A DNA stretch of 64,000 nucleotides from Patellaria atrata CBS 101060 (taxonomy: Eukaryota; Ascomycota; Dothideomycetes; Patellariales; Patellariaceae), in the NCBI GenBank assembly GCA_010093705.1, contig MU006109.1, forward strand, positions 307,012 through 371,011. The letters run 5' to 3'. This document shows positions 10,301 to 20,703 of this stretch, in pieces. Position 1 is the stretch's first letter. Each line of letters starts with the position of its first letter. Under the pieces are notes generated by a model. The model ran no database searches and was not told where the DNA came from. It worked only from the letters and a program-made list of their open reading frames with translations. The position numbers and the translations under genes were made by a program.

Positions 10301-12124
10301 TTGCTGGAACTGCAGCCTTTTCCGCGTTAGGTTTGCCTCTATCATTGCAACATCAGTTATGTCTGAGGATGTTAGAGCCCTAGGTCCAGTTGGAGTAACT
10401 GTCGAACCGGTGGATTTTGGTTTCTGTGTCTCAGTCTTTGATTACGACGCTTTATCCTTGTTGTCTGCGTCCTTCACCTCACGATCGTCTCTAGCATTAT
10501 CAACCGGTTTCTCTGTCGATGACTTACCATCTTTGGTGTCGCCTTCTATGGCTTTTTCGGGATTCTTCTCGGAAGCTCCACCCAAAGCGAACGGGTCAGA
10601 AGTATCGTCCTTGCGTCTTTTAGCAATGACAAAATCAAATTCACAGTCCTGGAGTAGATTCTGTCTTTGAGATTGGAAAGTCTCCGAATTTTCCTGTGAT
10701 TCGGAGTCCTTCTCTACCCATCCGAATTCCAATAGTCGATTTCCTACCGTCAATCCCCATAGTTCCTCTAAGCATTAGTCTATCTACAGAAATTCGTAGT
10801 ACGATGCTGTCGAATTCAAGCTTCTGCATAGGGGTCTGCAACTCATAATTGTGAACAGCCTTCGCCAATTCTTTGATCTTATCAAATGTGACTTTTTGCA
10901 TCGTGCCTTCAATCCAGGAAAAGTCCGTTGGTCGTGTTGCCGCAAAAAGCTCACCTTTAAGGAAGATGACAGTGGTATTGAATGCCCACGAACCAGGGAA
11001 CTTACGCCCCCCCCCTTCTTCCAAGGCGGTATTTTGGGTAATCTGCGCCTTAGCTTTATCGAGCTTCACGGTGGAGACATCTGCGGTGACAACAAAGTCG
11101 ACCAAGGTCAAACTCTCAATACCCAACGGATTGATCCAGATCTCTCCACATCGAAGGACCATGTCGAGGTGTATGTTAGATGAAGATCACCTCCAGGAAG
11201 GTTGAGCTAGACATCTCCATAAATTTAGCTTTGAAAGAACTTTGGTTGTGTTCCTTTCGTCAACAACTTTTGAGGAAACTTCCTTAGTGATAAGACCCGT
11301 TGGATTATCAAGTGCACCTTTCCTTTGTTGACCAAGGACGAAGAAGGTCCTAGTCCTGGTGGTAATGATCCAGGCACCTCACTGCTGCTTGGTGGAGGAG
11401 CTGTCGGCTGTCGAGAGGATTCGCCCTTCGGGTCTAGTTTCCGGGCAGCTTCTTTCTTCAAGTCGTCGAAAACGATACGAACGCTAGCAGAATAAGCCGT
11501 AAGCAATGGCAGTCCAGCGGGAGAATAAATAACTAACCCGGTCATGCAGCCAGCAAGAGTGAGATTTTTAAATCTAAGACATTCTGTAGAATCCAATGTA
11601 AGGCCAAGATGAGCAGAGAGCCGAATAACGATATCGGATTCAGATATAAATGGCTCGAAAATACTCAACGCATTGTCCAATAGCCCTCCAAGGCGCAAGT
11701 CAGTCCGCAGATATAGGCCAGGCTCTTCAGTACCACTTTTCTGGTCATACCATTTAAGACAGCAGTTCTCAAGAGCGAGTTCTCCCAGTGCTCTATTGTG
11801 AAAATCCGGAAAAAAAATAAAATCCACGAGGGCTAGCTTATCAAATATCTGCAACTCCAAAAATAATGGCTCCTCAACAACCGGTCCTACACCAAGGAAT
11901 CATGGATCACAGAAGTACGCTTTCTCTTCATCCGACATCTTGTCACATCCAGCCGGGTATACATTCTTCTGAGCTGTAGGTTTGATGGGAGGTACAGCTT
12001 GTACACGAACCCTCGACTCGGTCGGATCATAGTTACCTAACACACTATTCAATACCTCGTCGAGAGACTTCTGCGAGGATGACGAGAGATTGCCCGGAGG
12101 TCCTCCTTCTGTAACCTGGGCCAT
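7338..12124 (-). pseudogene. Decayed very large gene: beta-rich N-terminus, coiled-coil C-terminus, unknown family
   Basis: Protein-like sequence can be followed on the minus strand for ~4.8 kb from an ATG at 12124 (MAQVTEGGPPGNLSSSSQKS), changing frame several times. The N-terminal ~1,000 residues alternate short hydrophobic strands and acidic turns (LALVDFIFFPDF, LRLSAHLGLTLD-like, GDLFIRMEEDREKPIKVSLE, LGYTYLDTWYPMGTRF), suggesting repeated beta domains. The part below ~8820 is highly charged coiled coil (VEKAMADVEKT, KKEQEIIRAMAELEAVKSE, RREREREWYRADV). In-frame stops lie at 11900-11902, 11225-11227, 10442-10444, 8611-8613, 8581-8583, 8464-8466 and 8179-8181; the last four fall in one otherwise open frame. 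Frame shifts are evident near 10750, 10150, 9130 and 8830. Some breaks could be unrecognised introns, but not all. I do not recognise the family and assign no function. Confidence 0.62.
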
Positions 12125-12227
12125 TACGGATGGATCTTAAGGCTTGTATATTGAAAATCTCGCAATTGATTGATTTGAGGCTCGAAGCTGTTAACATTTA
12201 AAATAATATAGAGAATACGAAAAGTGA

Positions 12228-12710
12228 AGCTACTACGACGGTGGTCATTACGCTCAATGGTTCATAGTCCATTGGCTTACTCTTGATCTAGAGAGTGAGA
12301 AGTTTCGCGGACGGTTGTTCATTGCTGACAACCAATTGGACGAGTTCTGAACCAAGATCAGCTCTAACATATCTGGTGCAATATAACTCCACAGATTCAT
12401 AGTCTCGAAGGAATTCTTGTACGGTCAAGCGGATGAGAAAGGAAATCACAGATTCCTCGTATTGCATTACAAGTCTAGAAATCCTTTTCAGGTATGTCTC
12501 GTTTGGTTAGTGACGCAATTGCATTCACTAATGTGCTCCTTTGGCAATATGCAGTACCGTTTTGTCCCGTCAAAGTATGTCAAGTTCGGATCTGGTGCAC
12601 TCGACAAACTTGCCGCCGCTGATTACAGCTCTCCCGCCTTAGATCTGGCCGAGAAAGCAGCGAAGGCAGCAGTTGGTGATCCGTTGCATGAGTTCGATTA
12701 CGCAAAGTAG
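12228..12710 (+). pseudogene. Broken plus-strand gene fragment with a preserved intron
   Basis: One frame reads protein-like from 12228 (YYDGGHYAQWFIVHWLTLDL, then KFRGRLFIADNQLDEF) to the stop at 12708-12710, but it is cut by TGA at 12348-12350 and TAA at 12384-12386. A canonical intron lies at 12492-12554 (donor GTATGT, branch CACTAAT, acceptor ATGCAG); across it the frame continues RNPFQ/YRFVPSKYVKFGSG and ends LHEFDYAK. Splice signals and frame together make a former gene likely. It starts about 100 bp from the ATG of the decayed giant gene in divergent orientation, so the two may have shared a promoter. Family unknown. Confidence 0.5.
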
Positions 12711-14020
12711 TTGCTTGGAGAGTTCAAGTGGACTTCTATCAATATGGCTTCCAAAGGCAATTTTGTTGAGATAGTAGGACTAACGTACTGACCAACTTGA
12801 AATAAACTTGCGGGTTTCATTGTCTGTATTCGAGGGGTAATATAGGTATTGCCCGTCAGATTCCCGCTATATCGCCTCAAGCTACTTACCTTAGACATGA
12901 TCTGGATTAGCTATTACTTGAAGTAGCTAGTTATTCCTATTAATTACGTCACTAGAAAAGAACTTCACCAGCCTTAATTATACTACTCAGCACGACCAAA
13001 CGACCATGATTCTGGATTTTGATCAATTGAATTGCAGCATGCATGGAAGGACGAAAATTGAGCGATTATTTTCGACTTCTACTGACATAGTGTCTCCTGA
13101 GCTATATAGGCAAGCATGGCAACTCTAGAAAGTATGCAGGGGATCGCCAAAGAGCGCTGTAGCCTTCTCCTTCAACTTCGCATTACCAATAACCTGCATT
13201 TTCCAAAATGTCCAAACCAACCTCGCTCTTATCCCAAAAATTATCAGTCATGAAACTATGCTAACCATTTTCAGTATAGTCTGGCTCTGTACTGAACTGA
13301 GAATTCTGCTTCAAGGCGGCTGCTTTTACTTTGAAAGCATCGAGTTTGCTTTTCTCGATGAAGATTTTGCCCTACCCCTCGGTGCTGTGGCCAGCTTTTG
13401 CGGGAGTAGCTTTGACTTATGTCCAGCAGATTGGAGAGAAGATGCAGGACTTTTGGAATTTGGGAAAGCGATGATACCTTTGGCTTTGATCTCAAAGTTG
13501 CATAAGATGTAGTCTGCAGATTTGTCCTTGCCCTTTTCTACCCACTTCACGTTCATATCTTTCCCTTCGAGTGTAGAGATGAAGATTTTATCGCCTTTTT
13601 CAACAACCACGTTGAATAATCGACGGAGCAATCCTGATCCAACACATGCGTTCTAGATAGAGTGCTCGGCTTGCCCGACAAGTGGGTGCAATACCGAGCT
13701 CCACTGTGATCCGTTGTCCAGGGTCAAGCCACATGTAGGTGACGAGAGCTGGACGAAACTCTATTGCTCAACATGCATGTACTGACTGAACGCGGTATGA
13801 TGAAAGACTTGTTTACTTCTTTTTACAGATGATTCTATGCAAGCAGGTTGTATACTGATTCTGTTGAAGATATAGAACTAATGCACCGCATTTGGAACCT
13901 TTCTATACAATCGCTCTCATTGCTCACCACGAGTCAATTGGACAAACCCCCTGCAACTCGGCAGAGCACCCTTCCCCTCTGTATCATGAACCAGCAACAG
14001 AGTTATTAACATTCACACCC
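12711..14020. other. Remnants of minus-strand coding sequence, no intact gene
   Basis: Two minus-strand stretches look like former exons. At 12698-12898 the ATG TCT AAG at 12896-12898 is followed by a GTAAGT donor, with possible acceptor ATACAG further on. At 13326-13631 a frame without an ATG reads VEKGDKIFISTLEGKDMNVK then WVEKGKDKSADYILCNFEIK. Neither can be joined into a complete gene or matched to a family. They continue the decayed character of the 7.3-12.7 kb block. Confidence 0.35.
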
Positions 14021-14434
14021 ATGATCCCTCAAAAAGACCTCAACTTTGTGAACGACTACCAGATTAGAAAGGCTAATGAATTCTCGCAACTTTGCATCAA
14101 TTACGGGAACGAATTCCTAGCCAAATACAACGACATCAGAATCCCCCTGAACGGACAAGACGACCTCCTCGGCACTGCGTCGAATGTCATTATCGGAAAG
14201 GGATGGACGGTCGCTGATGCGCGGACCTTGGTTACAGGCCAGAAGAACGCATTCCTGCAGTTGGAAGAGCCTACTGTGCAACTACTAAGGCCGTTTGACA
14301 CGCAGTATCAGAAGAAGGCGAGTGACGGTCAATGGAAGGATTTACTGCCTGGTGATTGGTTGCAACAGATGATACAGCTTGTGAACCATGAGTTCACAAA
14401 GTTGGAGGAAGTCATGGTGAATGAGCATGATTAG
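14021..14434 (+). CDS. Hypothetical 137-residue protein
   Basis: Starts at the first ATG of the frame (MIPQKDLNFVNDYQIRKANE); the frame is open further upstream to 13892 but without an ATG. The protein is soluble, rich in Gln and Asn, with helical stretches at both ends (QIRKANEFSQLCINYGNEFL and DWLQQMIQLVNHEFTKLEEV). No signal peptide, membrane segment or known domain is seen. Unlike its neighbours it has no stop or frameshift. It is the only open member of the 7.3-14.4 kb block and may be either the survivor of that group or unrelated. Confidence 0.45.
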   Translation: MIPQKDLNFVNDYQIRKANEFSQLCINYGNEFLAKYNDIRIPLNGQDDLLGTASNVIIGKGWTVADARTLVTGQKNAFLQLEEPTVQLLRPFDTQYQKKASDGQWKDLLPGDWLQQMIQLVNHEFTKLEEVMVNEHD

Positions 14435-15507
14435 CAAAGAGTTATCAGTTTGTCTCCGCTTTAAAGATAGTTTATCGAGCTTTTTCAAGTGGCTTCGCGT
14501 ACCCTAATTGATACACGTCCATCCCATTATTTTACAAAATGCATCCCCTTTTTACCAACTAGTTCATGTATCAATGATATCTTCTCGATCATCTCATGGC
14601 AATAGCACTTCAATAGTCGCGTCTCGTCTAAACACCGGTTGAGCTGTTAAATATAGGCATATGTCCCTATTTGAAGCACTTCGTGACTTCGTGTAGACGC
14701 GAAAGGGTCTATCTATACCCTGGCATTTAGTAGAGCGGAGTTAATAGCGTAGCTTACCTTAAACGCTAGGCACTATAATGAATGTATAAAACTATTCTCC
14801 TTCTTACAGCACTCCCTAGAGGAGCTCTGGTCAGGTCTATTCCCCCGGAGTCATGGATTGCTTCTTATATTACACGGCTTGTCGTGATACATCCTTAGAA
14901 ACAAGGTCAAGTATAAGATTCTGATCGAAAAATAGCGATGTCCAATGACCAATGTGCTAAAAAGGAATGTACATATATGGAAATGAGAGGATGCACGTCT
15001 ATCGAAAAGGGTCGTCTGTGAGAACCGGTTGACTATGCTCACAAAGGAGTAAAATAGTAGTATAGGTAGGATCATATGATAACTATCGCCGTTTCCTTTC
15101 TAGCGAGTCGATAGAAACTTGACCAAAATCTACGGATCTAATAAGTGCAAGATGCAAAAATGAGTGCTTCTACCTTCGTACAGAAAATAGAAACGTATAA
15201 GGCACATCCAACCACATGTATGACTTAAGTCTGTAAAATGACAGGTTCGTCGAAGGGTTAATGATCTCCTTACCCTTGCTCCAAGCTCGGCAATAGGCGT
15301 TCAAATCAGAGATAGAGTTTAGGATCACAGCGTTGCTATCATCGGTGTTCGAGGAACGGGGAACTTCCAAAAAGGGAAACGGGCAGCAACTTCTGGCAAA
15401 AACACCCAAGTACGGCGGGAGGGAAGGTAAAACGCAGCGGTGGTATCTCGGTGGGCACAACAGACAATACTTTATATAGTAGACCTCAAGAGAACAACCT
15501 TTAATTT
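14435..15507. other. Intergenic, nothing recognised
   Basis: About 1.1 kb of AT-rich sequence. Open frames (for example 14851-15075 minus, 15170-15460 minus) are short and have no family resemblance. Confidence 0.45.
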
Positions 15508-15612
15508 TGGCGGCATGGCCGAGTGGTTTACGATTTCCTCTGTCCTATTTTCTTCTGTCAATTCCCTATCGGTCAAATTTCTAAGTCTTTAGTTCGAGCC
15601 CTGCCTCCGCCA
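15508..15612 (+). ncRNA. tRNA-like Pol III element (degenerate Ser/Leu-type tRNA or tRNA-derived RNA)
   Basis: A perfect tRNA A box (TGGCCGAGTGG, 15516-15526) is followed 64 bp later by a near-perfect B box (AGTTCGAGCCC, 15591-15601; consensus GGTTCGANNCC). The ends pair as an acceptor-like stem: TGGCGG at 15508-15513 with CCGCCA at 15607-15612. The spacing suits a tRNA with a long variable arm or an intron. However, the D and T stems do not pair well and I cannot find a convincing anticodon arm, so this is not a standard functional tRNA. It could be a tRNA pseudogene, a tRNA-derived SINE head, or a distinct short Pol III RNA; the downstream hairpin and T-runs favour transcription. Confidence 0.5.
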
Positions 15613-15618
15613 GAATAT

Positions 15619-15684
15619 AAAGTTAAATGCGTTCGCCGGGTTAACTTTCCCTCTTCGGAGGTTTTTTTTTTGCTTTTTTTTTTT
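15619..15684 (+). terminator. Hairpins and T-runs after the tRNA-like element
   Basis: An 8-bp inverted repeat (AAAGTTAA 15619-15626 with TTAACTTT 15641-15648) is followed by CCTC-TTCG-GAGG (15650-15661), a very stable UUCG tetraloop stem. Then come 10 T (15662-15671), GC, and 11 more T. T-runs are the Pol III termination signal, and hairpins directly upstream help release. The order A box, B box, hairpins, T-run on one strand makes a coherent transcription unit of about 160 nt. Confidence 0.45.
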
Positions 15685-16450
15685 ACCTTCCTATTATCTC
15701 TTCTTTTTATTTACTTAAGGGATCAGTGTTGTAGATTTTTATCGTATTCTAGAATTAAGCTCAACCACTCGTCGGTGTAAGGTAGAACTGGAACTACAGT
15801 AGTTCAACCTAAGAGCGTCTTATTTGATCATCGCATGTGTACCACACTAACACTTATTTAACGACGCAAGACAACATCAGAAGATAAAGGTAGCAGTAGG
15901 GCAAGCCGGGCTCATAATTCTCACGACTGTTCCATTTGTAAATATTCCGGGTCTAAAAGCTATGTAAGCAACTTAGTAAATCACCACACAAGCCATGATG
16001 TGCCTAATGACAAATTCGCCTTTTGCGATCCTTATTGCGCTTACATTCACCTTTTCGCTCAGACTTACAACGAGAAGACAGTAGAAAGCGTGGTTATGCT
16101 TCTATTAAATTAGGGAAAACTCCTGAGTTAGATCGATACGATATGCACCTCGGGCTTTGTGACTATACAGAGCACTTTGAAGTACAAATCGACATGGAAA
16201 TGACGGTGGTAGGCTATGTTAAGATCAATTGTATGTGGAAAAGGGAATTCAAATCAATATTCCGACAATGGACCCAGGTAATTGCGAGTCAGGATTCATC
16301 TGCTCCTTCACTAAGCGGAGTAAGACAATTCATAGTCGACTGTGACCAGTACATTGTAGAGTGTCAGTATATAAGTACCATCTAATCCTCTGGGAATTTC
16401 CATTGACTACCCAACCTTCCTGAAATCACCAGTTCTGATTGACCACAACA
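15685..16450. other. Intergenic, upstream of the secreted hydrolase
   Basis: About 770 bp with no recognised gene. The plus-strand frame at 16023-16385 shows no family features. The last ~100 bp are the likely promoter and leader of the hydrolase gene. Confidence 0.45.
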
Positions 16451-17876
16451 ATGTTATCCCATCTTATAGCCGCGGTTGGCTTCCTTATCATTTCATTGTT
16501 CCCTGAAGGTGTACGCTCAGAGTCCGCACAATATCAGGGCGGAATATGCAAAGATGTTTCTATCCCAATCACTGTAACCTCGGAAAACTTCGTCTGGGGA
16601 TTACCTACGTTTAAGGATAACTTTGACGTTGCTGAAATTCTCTTTGAAGTGGCCCGTGACGATAGTGCCGAAGCATTCCATCCATTCATAGGGACTCGAA
16701 ATGAAACGGCAACATACAGGATCGAGGGCACCGTATGTACACCAATGGTGAAAACACAGCAAAGGGAAAATACACTTCTTATTGCTACTCATGGTCTTGG
16801 ATACGATCGCAGGTAAGAACGCCTTTCTCTTGTTGACTATAAGACCATGTTGACGTACATAGATATTGGGCTTCCACGTACAAGCCAAAGGACTACAATT
16901 TCGTGGAAAAAGCGCTCAAGATTGGATACTCTATTTTCTTCTACGACCGCTTGGGAACAGGAAAATCGCAAAAGTATTGAACTGATTGGAGAGGTTGACA
17001 AAAGTCTTGCTTACTGAGTGCAGAATTTCCGGTTTCTCGAACCAACTTGCAAACCAGGTGGAGCTCCTTGCAGCATTGTGTAAAGGCTTCCGCTCCGGAG
17101 GATTGATTCCAGGATTTGGTTCTTTCAAACAAATAGTGTTGGTGGGTCATTCTTATGGCTCGTCTTCTACACAAGGCGTTGCTCAGAAGTATCCGGACAT
17201 CATTGACGGTATGAAACTGGCATACTCCTATTATAATGCATAGAGATAGTACCTCATCGATTATAGGGCTCGTGCTTACTGGTATTGCATATTACCCCCC
17301 TCCGGATGCGGGCAAGATTACGCTGGAAGCATTTGCGCCGCGCATTGCAAAAACGGTCGATCCACAATTCTCGGACCGTGATAATGGTTATCTAGCATTT
17401 CGGGATATCCATGCCCATGCTCAAACGTACGTCTAAATGCCATTGATGAACAGAAACCCTCCTGATAATAGTCAAATCAAAGTTTCTTCAAACAGCCAAA
17501 TTACGAGATCGGTGCTGTAGAATATGCACAGAGCATAGCGAATCCATTCGGGATCGCAGAGTTCTTGAGCTTATTCATAGGCGGCAGCAACGCGAGCCCA
17601 TTCCTCGGACCAGTACTTGTGAGTTTACTCTCGAAATTGCTTTGCTTCCAAGTGCTGACATCCCTCCTGGTGACTACCGGAGAATTCGACCTGATCGTGT
17701 GTGGGGGAGAGTGCAATTCAGTGTTCGCTAGAGATATTGCTCGCTCGGTTTTCCCAAGAGCGAGTGTTGTAGAACCTTATGTGCACCCGGGAGTAGGACA
17801 CGGAGTCAACTTCGGAAAGAACGCAACGGGGCTCTATGATGTAATTATTGATTTCCTGGAGAATCAGGGGTTTTAG
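16451..17876 (+). CDS. Secreted alpha/beta-hydrolase
   Basis: Five exons (16451-16812, 16863-16973, 17024-17208, 17267-17426, 17483-17876) give 403 residues; introns of 50, 50, 58 and 56 bp have GTAAGA, GTATTG, GTATGA and GTACGT donors. The first ATG heads a signal peptide (MLSHLIAAVGFLIISLFPEG). Family landmarks run in order: LLIATHGLGYDRR (oxyanion region), IFFYDRLGTGKSQK, the nucleophile elbow VLVGHSYGSS (Ser201), LTGIAYYPPPDA, TTGEFDLIVCGGECN, and a C-terminal HPGVGHGVNFG carrying the likely catalytic His. It resembles the fungal secreted AB-hydrolase group of unknown substrate (esterase-like). A hydrophobic VSLLSKLLCFQVLTSLL insertion before the TTGEFD strand has a GTGAGT at its start but no in-frame acceptor, so I left it in; it may be an unannotated splice variant. 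Confidence 0.82.
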
Positions 17877-18139
17877 CCTCGGAAGATTGGATAAGGTAGA
17901 CAATATTTTTTGATGGTACCGGTAAGTACCTATACAGATGTGAGATACCCTAGGTCGTATGTTACCATAATCTGGGAAGACGTGGATATCTATAATAATT
18001 AGGGAAGCGCCAAGACATGTGATTAGGCATTCTCGTTAGCTTAGACTTAGAACTAAGATTAGAACTAGCGTCGCGTCGCGTCATCTAAAACCTCAGATCC
18101 TAGAATACCACGATCGCCTAGTAATACTACTCTTATGAG

Positions 18140-20197
18140 ATGGATTTTCAAGATGAAGATGACAACGAACTTCAAAGAGCTATTCAACTATCCTTGGAGC
18201 AGACGTATGAGCTTGGAAACTTATCAACGCCACTTCTCGGTGATGGCGCTCTCAGAGCATCCGTCAAGGCTGAAGACAGCCTCAGGACAACCACCCCAAG
18301 TAACACACACTCGCAACAGGCAGCCATCGATCTTACAGAGGATTCTCAGCATTCGAACAACTCCTCGAAAGAAATTTCTCCAGCTCCCTCCACTTTCCTG
18401 CTGAATCGCAAAGCTTTGGAACAAGAGAGACTTGCAAGAGTCGCTGGATTCAAAAGACGTGCCACTACGCCCCCAACCCTTCATCAACAGTCGGAATCTC
18501 GCAAATTGGCAAGACTGAATGATATGATTCCCGAAGATCTAGCAAAGGAATTGCAATACCCTCGCGGAGTGATCAAGAAAACCTGGGTACGAGGACAAGA
18601 TAGAAACAATGACATCAAAATTGAAGAGGTCTTCAGGAAGGATGAGCTCAAGACTGCAGTGTTGAGTTCATTCCAATGGGATATGAATTGGGTCTTGAGC
18701 AAGGTGGATTGCAAGAAAACAAAGATCATATTCGTGTTAGAGGCTAAAGATGCTCGGACGGTTCGTTATCCGTTATTGTGTCATTACATGCATTTATTAA
18801 AGTTAGAAAAATATGTTTGGGAACTGCTAACAATTGCTAGCGGAATGAGTATATGCAAGCAGCTAAGGGATTGAACATCTGTGATTTACGACTCTGCTTC
18901 CCACCTATGGTTGGTGAGTGGGGTTGCATGCATAGTAAACTCATGCTTCTTTTCTACGCGGATTCCTTGCGTGTCGTCGTTCCCAGCGCCAATCTTGTCA
19001 GTTATGACTGGGGAGAAACTGGAGTTATGGAAAACGTATGGGATCACCCCTTTATTTAAATGACTTTTCTAACTCTCTAAGACCGTTTTTCTTATTGACT
19101 TACCTCGCTATCCCGATGGACACTTTGCGACAGATGAAGAGTTAACCCCTTTTAGTCGTAACTTGTTATACTTCCTCGAAGCTATGGGTTTAGATGAAAG
19201 TGCACGAAAAGGGGTTCTCAAGTTTGACTTCCAGAACACTCAACACCTTGGTTTCGTCCACTCCATGTGAGTCTACGCTATACGCCGTGAACATTGTCAT
19301 GCTCACGTCTACAGACCAGGCTCCCACCAAGGAGATGCCTTGAAACGCACGGGTTCACCAGGCCTTGGTGAAGTAGTACGAAAATTAGGTATCGACACCT
19401 CTTCTCCTGTACAGGTGGACTCCGCTGTTGGTTCTCTCTCTAAATCTGAATTTCCGTACCCCTTCTAAATGAATAAACAGTTCGCTTCACTAGGGGCCAT
19501 AAACAATCAATTTCTGAAAGACATGTACTCCGCCATCAAGGGGGAAGGAAAAACCTCTTACGAAACAGATCGCCATATCAAAGACCACTTCAGGGTACAC
19601 TTTCCTACGAGGGAGACAGTGAGGAAAAGTAGAGGAGGGGTAAACGTACGAAATTGAATCAGAGTGAATCACCCGTAAAGTATTGCTGATCTGGTTTATA
19701 GAATGGTGGAACAATTTGTTTTCAGTCAAATTGGTACAATAGTATTTCATTCCCCAAAGACATCCTGAGAGACTATAAATCTCGGCGGGATGGCATACTG
19801 AGTCATAACAAGGTATGTTGGATTCTGCAATAGATGATTTTGTGACTTTGCATTTGATGGTATGACTCATACTAATCCACAAGATTAGATGCTCTTTGTG
19901 CGTGGGGTAAGGGAGGGCAAGAGGCTGGCCTGGGTATACACTGGCAGTTCCAATCTATCGGCGAGCGCCTGGGGAAGGCGTATGGTTGACAGAGCAACGG
20001 GTTATCCAAGGCTCACCGTTCGAAATTGGGAGTGCGGCGTTGTTGTTGTGATTCCGCCGAAAGACTTGGTTGAGGCCGATCCAGCAATAATGACTACGGT
20101 ACCAGACCTGGAAGTTTTCGAAGGCGAAGTTGATATTCCTTTTGAGGCTCCAGGAGAAGAGTATGATGGAAAAAAACCTTGGTTTTTTATGGAATGA
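18140..20197 (+). CDS. TDP1: Tyrosyl-DNA phosphodiesterase 1
   Basis: Seven exons (18140-18760, 18841-19035, 19082-19266, 19315-19414, 19481-19645, 19702-19812, 19889-20197) give 561 residues. Both HxK(x)nN motifs are present: first MHSKLMLLFYADSLRVVVPS followed by ANL (H238, K240), second SHNKMLFVRG (H457, K459) followed by YTGSSNLSASAWGR. Other conserved pieces are GVMENTVFLIDLPRY, LGFVHSIPGSH and HFRVHFPTRETVRKSRGGVN. The enzyme hydrolyses 3'-phosphotyrosyl bonds left by trapped topoisomerase I, acting in nuclear repair. The N-terminus carries a ubiquitin-interacting-motif-like helix (DNELQRAIQLSLEQ), commonly found in fungal homologues. Each exon junction restores the family sequence, for example PVQ/FASLGAINNQF. 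The gene looks intact. Confidence 0.92.
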
Positions 20198-20703
20198 TGG
20201 GATACAATAATTGATAGTTATCATCTGAGTGGGTGTTGGGTCGGCGTTAATTGGGCGATATTGGTTAGTACTACTCAAAGGCGCGGGTGTCGACAGTTCC
20301 GTGCAACTTTGACATGGAGAGTTAAGGAGCACATGCATACTACATCATCAGATAGCCGACAGAGCATATTTCTTGAAGATGCGATTGGTAGGAACATGAT
20401 GAATGGAAGAATAACCATGATGTGCTAGCAGTCAATCGCCTTAAGGTAGGTTATAAGCAAGTGAAAGCGAACCGATAAATTTACCAACAAACGTAACTTG
20501 GTTGCCTTAAAAGGCTCGCACGGACTTGAGAGTAAAGTTGATAAAATCGTTAGGGTTGGATATTTTGATGTTGGTGATTTTCGCGCTCTTTTAGAATTTT
20601 CGATAATGGGATAGTATATGATCGTGGATTGTCCTTATAAATCACTTTTAAGGTTGCAGTTGACGGGACGTATGAGTTACTCAAGTTACAAAAATCTGCC
20701 CCG
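20198..20703. other. Intergenic between TDP1 and the F-box gene
   Basis: About 500 bp, no gene seen. It will contain the TDP1 3' region and the F-box gene promoter. Confidence 0.45.

Noticed and set aside
15508-15612. Calling the element a functional serine or leucine tRNA
   Set aside because: A and B boxes are good, but D stem, T stem and anticodon arm do not pair convincingly and no anticodon can be assigned.
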